36,102 nucleotides of DNA from Gymnopilus junonius. Taxonomy: Eukaryota > Basidiomycota > Agaricomycetes > Agaricales > Galerinaceae. Location: the NCBI GenBank assembly GCA_015501075.1, contig JADNYJ010000326.1, forward strand, positions 1 to 36,102. The letters run 5' to 3'. This document shows, piece by piece, positions 30,471-36,102 of the stretch (its first letter is position 1; the number at the start of each line of letters is the position of its first letter). The notes beneath the pieces are model-generated. The model was not told the DNA's origin. It did not search any database and was given only the letters and a program-made list of their open reading frames with translations. A program made the position numbers and the translations under genes.

Positions 30471-32604
30471 TGTAGAACTGCCAGCCTTTGTATCCAGTAG
30501 GGTAGCCCACAAAGATGCACTTCTCCATATGAGGTCCAAGAGGGGTTCGCTTGTCCTTCTGAATAAAGACATAGGCTAAGCATCCCCAAACTCTGAAATG
30601 GGAAATGTCTGGTTTCTGTGGTTCCAGGCTTCATAAGGTGTTGAATCTGATAGAGTGGATGTAGGGATGCGATTCCAGACATGTATCATTGTTGCGAGTG
30701 CATAGGCCCAGAACCAAAGGGGCAGGCCAGCTTCAAAGAGCATTGCTGAGATATCATCAGACATAGTTCTGTTTGCTCTCTCTGCTACTCCATTCTGTTG
30801 TGGCCTATTCCTGGTGCTGTGTCGCCTAATTATCCCACAACTGTCTGTAAATGCGATAAACTCCTTAGACATGTATTCCCCAGCTTTATCGTCCTGTAAT
30901 GCTTTGATTTTTGCATCCAATTGGTTCTCTGCCCATGCTTTGAACTGTTTGAAGGCTGTAAATGTTTCGCTCTTTCACTTTAGAAGGTAGGCAGCTCGGA
31001 GTGAAGTGCAGTCATCAATATAAGTGACCCAGTATCTATAGCCCTCAGGAGTTGGAGTACGAATGGGGCCATGCAGATCTGAGTGTACAAGCTCTAGAGG
31101 CTTGGTAGCTCTGCTGGGTGAAGTTGGGAAAGGATTGGAACGCATCTTGCCTGCTAAACAAGGCTCACAAACTAAGTCAGGCTTTTCCTTCAAATCCAGA
31201 GTCATTCCAGTCACCAGACCATTTCTGTGCATCTTAGAGATGTCTGCATGATTGTGGTGACAACAGCGACGATGCCAGAGTGTAGGAGTAAGTGGTAGCG
31301 TCGAAACCCAGTGTGCAGACTCTTGACTAAGTGCGGTGCGTCCTCCCAGAATTGCAGAGTTGTTGGACTTCAAGGGAGCACAGAATAGGGTCTCATTTCG
31401 CAGATTGAAGGCCATTTGCTCTGAATTGATGTGAATCTCAAAGCCCTTTACTCTGACAAGGTATAGGCATGAGAGAAGGTTTGATTGAAGTGCTGGTACA
31501 TGAAGGACTCTAGAAAACTCTACTGGATGCATTGCCTGACCTCTAATAACTGGGTGAAACACCACAGTTCCAATTCCTGCTGAACTAACAATGCTGCCAT
31601 CTGCTAACTTCACCCCAGTGCGAAAGGGAATGTAATTGCGCATCCAATGACGATGTGGGGTCATATGAGATGTGGCACCTGTGTCTGCAGTCCAGTCATT
31701 ATCAGCAGGTGGGAGTGAGGTAGAAGAGCGATGACTTGCATTTCCAGCGAATTCAGTCACTCCTGATGAAGATATGGAGTCTGTGGAGGCAGCTGCAGCT
31801 GCAGCCTTCGCTTTTCGCACTTTTGGTGGCTTATTGGCCCAGATAGTGCGCTTGTTGGTTGCATACTCTGCTCCTCGCTTGTATGCATCGCAATCCTTGA
31901 TTCCATGTGCTGGGTCATTGCAGAAGATACAGGGACGCTTCCCAGAGTCAGAGGAAGCAGCCAGAGCGCTCCCAACTGATATAGCATCATTTGCATGTCG
32001 TTTGCATTGTATATCCTCTGTAACAAATGCAGCTTGAAGAGTAGACTTGGAGAGGGAGTCCTTGAGCAGTAGAGATGACACAAATGCGCTGTATTCATCA
32101 GGGAGCACCCTAATGAGTGCCATGCAAGCCAACTCCTCATCCAGCTTCTCCAGAGTGAAATCCTTTGGTCTGAGGTCCCTAATTTGCTGCAGAGCAGTGT
32201 CAACTCGATTGAGAAGGGCCTGCAGTGATTCCTCCTCTAATTTGCGAATGGAGAATAGGTCATCATAGGCATTGAACCTAGAACCTGGCTTCTTCTGCAA
32301 ATGGATGTCCTCCAAAGCCTTCCACATTGCCACTGGATCGTCCTGATTCCATTGAAATGCACCCTCTGTGGTGCCTCCACCATCAAGAACAGTATCCAGC
32401 TGCCTTGTCTGCTTTCTGCTCCCAAATCTCCACTTTTTCAAGGTCTGAGTCGGTGGGTGAGGTTGAAATTCTGGGCTTAGCTTGCTTAGCAGACACTATG
32501 CGCCACAGGCCAGTTGCACGGAACCAGGCCTCCATTTCACCGTTCCAGGTGCCATAGTTGGTGTCAGAGAGTTTGTGGAAGGTAGGAGTGGAGTTGGTGT
32601 TCAT
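30471..32604 (-). pseudogene. gag-pol: Copia Gag-Pol, Cop1b: Gag, protease, integrase (three or more frame breaks)
   Basis: From ATG 32604: UBN2-type Gag; zinc knuckle CIFCNDPAHGIKDC; aspartic protease DWTADTGATSHMT near 31695; GAG-pre-integrase HHCC zinc finger (HRRCCHHNH...CEPCLAGK) near 31260-31150; integrase core with HSDLHGP near 31085, YIDDCTS near 31010 and NGVAERANRT near 30800. It ends at GWQFY where LINE B's poly-A abuts. Two 1-nt deletions relative to Cop1a (about 32394 and 32340) shift the Gag frame, and a stop at 30975 after AAYLLK with a further shift splits the integrase. The three acidic integrase residues appear present. All cytoplasmic-particle and integration functions would be lost. 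Confidence 0.85.
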
Positions 32605-32830
32605 AGTGGGCAGAATGAGGCTGAAAAGGCGAAAAGGCAAAGTAGTAGAGTTGACACTTTATAGGAATAAGTGTTGATTGTGAATGACGAGGTGATCGAA
32701 TGAGGATGCAATGAAGCAGGCACGTCAAGGTGTGACCGTAACAGATAGTCCACGTTGCAAAGAATGCGGCAAGAGCGTAGGCGAGGAAATGCGCAAAGAT
32801 GAACGAAGTGCTGATCTCACTGAGTTGAGA
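32605..32830 (-). other. Cop1b 5' leader
   Basis: Untranslated leader between LTR and gag, nearly identical to 18556-18791, differing by a few substitutions and 1-nt gaps. No gene. Confidence 0.5.
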
Positions 32831-33338
32831 TGCAAGACAATCTTCGATGATAACTCGAGGACCAGCAGTTGGAACGATGTGAAACGAGGCAACGTGAATA
32901 GCGGTAATACCAGTACTCAGTATGCGAAGTTGTGAATGTGTGCGAGAACGAATGGGTACGTTGTGAAGCGAAGTTGAATTGAGTCCTCAATGGTCAAATT
33001 GAAGAAACGCAGTTTGCACGTTTGTCCGGGTAGCTATCTGCGTATAACTGCATAGGCGTGGCCGGGAACGTGTATGCGTGTGTGTATCGAAGTTGCGAAG
33101 CGGCAATCTGCTAGAGTGCAAAGGAAATGAATAGAGTTGATTCCTGCAGTCTCAGATGCCGGGGCCTATAACCTGTTATAAGGACTGAAGTCCAGAGTTA
33201 AGAACTTACTAAATACAAGGAGAAACTATGTACTACTCACCTGAAGTCCAGAGTTAAGAACTAAGGACTTCAGGAGGACTTAGCTACAATGTAACTACTC
33301 TGTGACATGTAACATATCATGTGAGAGTCACTCTAACA
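32831..33338 (-). repeat. Cop1b 5' LTR, complete
   Basis: 508 bp bounded by TGTTAGAGTGACTC and GTCTTGCA on the minus strand (TG...CA). It contains a duplicated GAAGTCCAGAGTTAAGAAC and a GAAGTCC/GGACTTC inverted set near its outer end. It serves as the intact reference for the LTR split by LINE A. Confidence 0.85.
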
Positions 33339-34118
33339 TGTTCTAGCATCCTTCATACTCTAGGCAGCAGTTCTTGCCCCTCACTGACCTTGATGGAGGT
33401 CAGCTCGAACCATGAGCTAAACAAGGTAGCCCATGGCTTTAGTATGCTGGCAGTGACTTGACTCTCTTCACAAGGGTTACTTGTGCCATCACCAACCATG
33501 CTCCCATCGGAGAGTATTCCTCTCAATTCAACATCCCTGAATCTACCAGTCGCGAGTGTGGCCATCATACCTAATCCCATGATCACTTATTCAGGTCATG
33601 TACCCAGCATGACCATCATGACTATCAAGTTTATCTGGATCAGCTCATATCCTTTTTGAAGGCTAATCCTACAGCATTTGCCTTCAACTGCCCTCCTTGT
33701 GGGGTCAGATAATGTGGTCAGGCAAGGTAGGCATTATTTCCTATTGGCTGGGTTTGGCAGTTTGGGGCATGCCCAGAAAAGGGACCTAATGCTTGGTGGG
33801 CTTCGGCTTTGCTGGGATGAGGGTAGGGGCTTTGGTTCTGGAGCTTCGGCACTATTGACAGACCTTGTAGCCCCCTGCTTCAGCAACCTGAAGTGGTCCT
33901 CCTTCAGTGGCTTACTTAGTATGCACATATCCTGGGCTGTTGGACTTGGCTGGCAGGCCACCTCCCAGTGCCCCTCCATTACTCTGTTGGACCCTTTCTT
34001 TCAGTCAGGTCATCAATGAGAATACAGGCCCACTGTTTTGTGGTCCCAAGTTGGCCCGTGGGAGCCAGTCTCACACTAGGCATAGTTTAATGGTAGTTTA
34101 CTATGGGTGTATGTATAT
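33339..34118 (+). mobile_element. LINE 3' fragment (end of RNase H region, knuckle, 3' UTR), copy D
   Basis: It aligns with LINE B about 29630-30410: TTGCCCCTCACTGACC, CATCACCAACCATGCTCCCATCGG, CAGCTCATATCC, AGGCATAGTTTAATGG. It is intermediate in decay: some CpGs remain, many have become TG or CA, and stops break the frame. Cop1b's LTR cuts its left side, and its right side is joined to Gypsy integrase sequence at about 34118 without poly-A. Confidence 0.85.
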
Positions 34119-34952
34119 GTGCTGGCTTTGGCAATAATATCAAAAGAACCATAATATTTTTTGGAGAGTTTCTTGGAGGGGCATGTGGTGCAGAAGAACT
34201 TCACTTTGACGAATGCTTGCTGTCTGACTTGGAAGTCAGGGGGTGGAGTACATCGGAGGTCAGCGGAGACTTGATAACACTTTTGTGATTCAGCGATAGC
34301 ATTCTTGAGTTTTTTGTGTAATTCATCTAGATCAACAACAAAATTGTGAGTGTGAGTGGAGGTGAGGTCACATTCGGGGTGGATAGCCATGTTAGGGTGG
34401 TAATCTTTATTAGCAAAGAATGGTGAAATGCCAGTAGTAGCACTAGGAGTGTTGTTGTAAGCAAACTCTGCAAGAGGTACTAAACTTGACCAATTATCTT
34501 GCTGATAGTTGCAATAAATTCAGAGGTATTGCTCTAGTATCTGATTAGTGCATTCAGTCTGGCCATCGCCTTCAGGATGGTATCTGGAAGTGAAATGGAG
34601 TTTCATGTCAAGTGCTTTTCCTAAGGATCAGAAGAAGTGGAAGATGAATTCAGGTCCACAGTTGGAGGTGATGTGTTCGGGGATGCCATGCTTGGAGAAC
34701 ACATGAATGACAAAAAGCATAGCAAGGTCTTCAGAGGTGCAAGTGGAGGTGGTCAGAATGAATATAGCTTGCTTGGTGAGTTGGTCAACAATGACTAGGA
34801 TTGCATCGTGTCCGTCGGACATTGGAAGGATTTCGATAAAGTCCATTGATATTGAATTCTAGGGACATTCGGGGATCAGGAGCTGTTTGAGCAATCTGTA
34901 GGGTTTGTGTCATTGAGGTTTGGAATGCATACATGTCGTACATGATTTGCAA
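34119..34952 (-). pseudogene. pol: Gypsy chromovirus integrase fragment (second copy)
   Basis: On the minus strand it matches 5790-6620 of the first copy: MDFIEILPMSDGHDAILVIV, then HVFSKHGIPEHITSNCGPEF, then YNNTPS-like and HPECDLTS blocks, and finally KKLSKKYYGSFDII. The second catalytic Asp of the integrase, usually in a TSDRG motif, reads TSNCG here, explained by two CpG transitions (GAC to AAC, CGT to TGT). Frames are broken. It is cut by a LINE end on the left and by a Y element on the right (the first copy continues TACTTCTTC there). Confidence 0.85.
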
Positions 34953-35756
34953 CATCAGGAAAAAGCATTTTTGCCCTGAACAAACTCAGGCAAACACAGG
35001 GCTTACCCAATCCATCACTTTGGTCTAGGAGCTCCCATCACGTCTCTGAGCACTCTGTGTTCCCCCAGGTGCTCTCAGCAACAGCTCTTCAATAAAAAGC
35101 TCTAGAATCACTCAGAGCTCCCAGGGGTAAAATAAATTAGAATAGTCAAGTAATACAGTAATACTAATAGATAGTTGAGTTCAGACAATCATGTGACCTC
35201 TGCCCTGGAATTGCAAGCTGAAGTTGCAAGGCAAAAGTCACATGAACGCCATCTGTGGTAGCCCCTCCAATCTCCTTTACTAGTATTTAGTTCTGTCCAA
35301 TAAGTAAAGAAAATGAATTATATTCTTTATAATTTAATATACTACTGTATATACATGGCTTATAGATCACAAAAAAGAAAAACAAAAGCAACAGGAGGAA
35401 TCTCGGTAGGAAGACAAGTGGTGGTATGGTGGAAGGGCCAGCTGTGATGCAACACTGCAGGTGTCTGCCCAACTCACACATAGCGAGAGGGTTGAGCCGC
35501 AGCAAGGTCAATGCTGTGCATTGGTGGTAGCTGGGTGCAACTGCACCACCCATGAGCCCAGCTCATCCTTGCAACTGAGAAGCAAGGGGTGGTCGTGTGC
35601 AACTACCAGCGACCATACCCACCCTCCAGCTTGATGCAGCAAGTTGAGAGGGTGGGGAAGCAGCGACGACAGCCGCTGTGCACCAGAGAGTCGGCGTAAC
35701 CACCTCTGACTCGCTCTTCGATATGAGGGAGGTGGAGTGGGCGATGGCAGCAGAAC
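34953..35756. mobile_element. Y element fragment (reversed), terminus CATCAGGAAAAAGC
   Basis: Reverse complement of 11702-12518 of the complete Y, starting with the terminus CATCAGGAAAAAGC inserted in Gypsy integrase after TTTGCAA. The AGAGC-rich subterminal zone is conserved. It is cut at 35756 by a LINE copy, so the half with the four-exon relic is absent. Confidence 0.85.
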
Positions 35757-36102
35757 GTGGTGGGGCAGGGCTCTGCTTTGTCCCCGGTCCTCTCGGCACT
35801 CTTCCTCGCACCAGTGCTGAAACTTTTCATGCAGAATGAGTCGGTCTCCGATACCACTCTGCTTTCTTATGTCGATGATGGCACACTTATTGTGCAGTCA
35901 AAGACACTCGATGCCAACTGCATAGCCCTGAAAAGGTCCTATGCGGTAATCTTCGAACTCTTCACAAAGTTCGCCCTCGCTCTTGAGCATGATAAAATGG
36001 AGTTATTCCATTTTGATCATTCTCACTCGGAGTTCAATCCATCCATGGATCTGGGGTATGCTCCCTACACCCGGGACAAGCGTTTGATGCCCAAGCTGTT
36101 CT
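35757..36102 (+). mobile_element. LINE, copy C, starts within RT and runs off the window
   Basis: From GTGGGGCAGGGCTCTGC the sequence matches LINE B from about 28093 with few differences. The left junction with Y shares a short GTGG overlap. Confidence 0.85.
35760..36102 (+). CDS. LINE C reverse transcriptase (partial, open to window end)
   Basis: An open frame of 114 codons without a stop: VGQGSALSPVLSALF, then SYVDDGTLIVQSK with both catalytic Asp residues, then FELFTKFALALEHDK and DLGYAPYTRDKR. This is the palm domain (motifs B to D) of the Tad1-type RT. Unlike copy B it keeps YVDD and lacks the stop, which lies upstream of this start in any case. It begins at a truncation, so it has no start codon of its own. 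Confidence 0.8.
   Translation, partial: MGQGSALSPVLSALFLAPVLKLFMQNESVSDTTLLSYVDDGTLIVQSKTLDANCIALKRSYAVIFELFTKFALALEHDKMELFHFDHSHSEFNPSMDLGYAPYTRDKRLMPKLF

Larger units (their letters stand above)
30471..33338 (-). mobile_element. Copia element Cop1b, 5' LTR to integrase (3' half replaced by LINE B)
   Basis: On the minus strand: 508-bp 5' LTR (33338-32831), leader, gag, protease and integrase, then the sequence ends at the poly-A of LINE B. RT, RNase H and the 3' LTR are missing. It is the sister of Cop1a (17644-25703), nearly identical over gag and LTR. The LTR sits in the 3' end of another LINE copy (33339 on). Confidence 0.85.

Overview
This window looks like repeat-rich heterochromatin of a filamentous fungus, most likely an agaricomycete basidiomycete. 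The evidence is a Tad1-type LINE, a chromodomain (chromovirus) Ty3/Gypsy element, a Copia element with a UBN2-type Gag, pogo-like transposase debris, and introns of 46-63 nt in the two spliced gene models. I see no clear single-copy host gene. Nearly every base belongs to nested, mutually interrupted transposable elements.

Layout. 1-3673: old debris with almost no CpG: a DNA-element end, a tRNA-like cloverleaf, a pogo-like transposase fragment, LTR pieces of a second Copia family (Cop2), its RNase H end, and two LINE 3' ends. 3674-8335: a Gypsy chromovirus on the minus strand (3' LTR, polypurine tract, broken pol) with a spliced Zn2Cys6-like gene on the opposite strand between pol and the 3' LTR. 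8336-17643: a giant foldback structure with arms of more than 2.3 kb built from 12-13 bp tandem motifs around a 1.55 kb AT-rich core. Its left arm is split by a 2.76 kb terminal-inverted-repeat element (called Y here), and the right arm keeps the empty site. Y carries a four-exon gene relic. 17644-25703: Copia element Cop1a (minus) whose 5' LTR is split by an almost complete LINE (copy A) with a 14 bp target duplication. 25586-26569: an inverted duplication of an LTR end around a reversed LINE ORF1 piece. 26570-30470: LINE copy B, nearly intact in ORF2. 30471-33338: Copia copy Cop1b (minus). 33339-36102: LINE 3' end, Gypsy integrase fragment, Y fragment, and the start of another LINE copy that runs off the window.

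How it fits together. The LINE is bicistronic: ORF1 is a Gag-like protein with three zinc knuckles, and ORF2 has endonuclease, reverse transcriptase, RNase H and a C-terminal zinc knuckle. They are joined by a TAATG stop-start overlap. Decay is dominated by CpG transitions. The oldest LINE copy has no CpG at all, and in the best copy the endonuclease Asp, one reverse-transcriptase Asp and one Arg codon have each been lost at a CpG. The least ordinary items are the foldback element, the antisense gene inside the Gypsy element, and the multi-exon gene relic inside Y.
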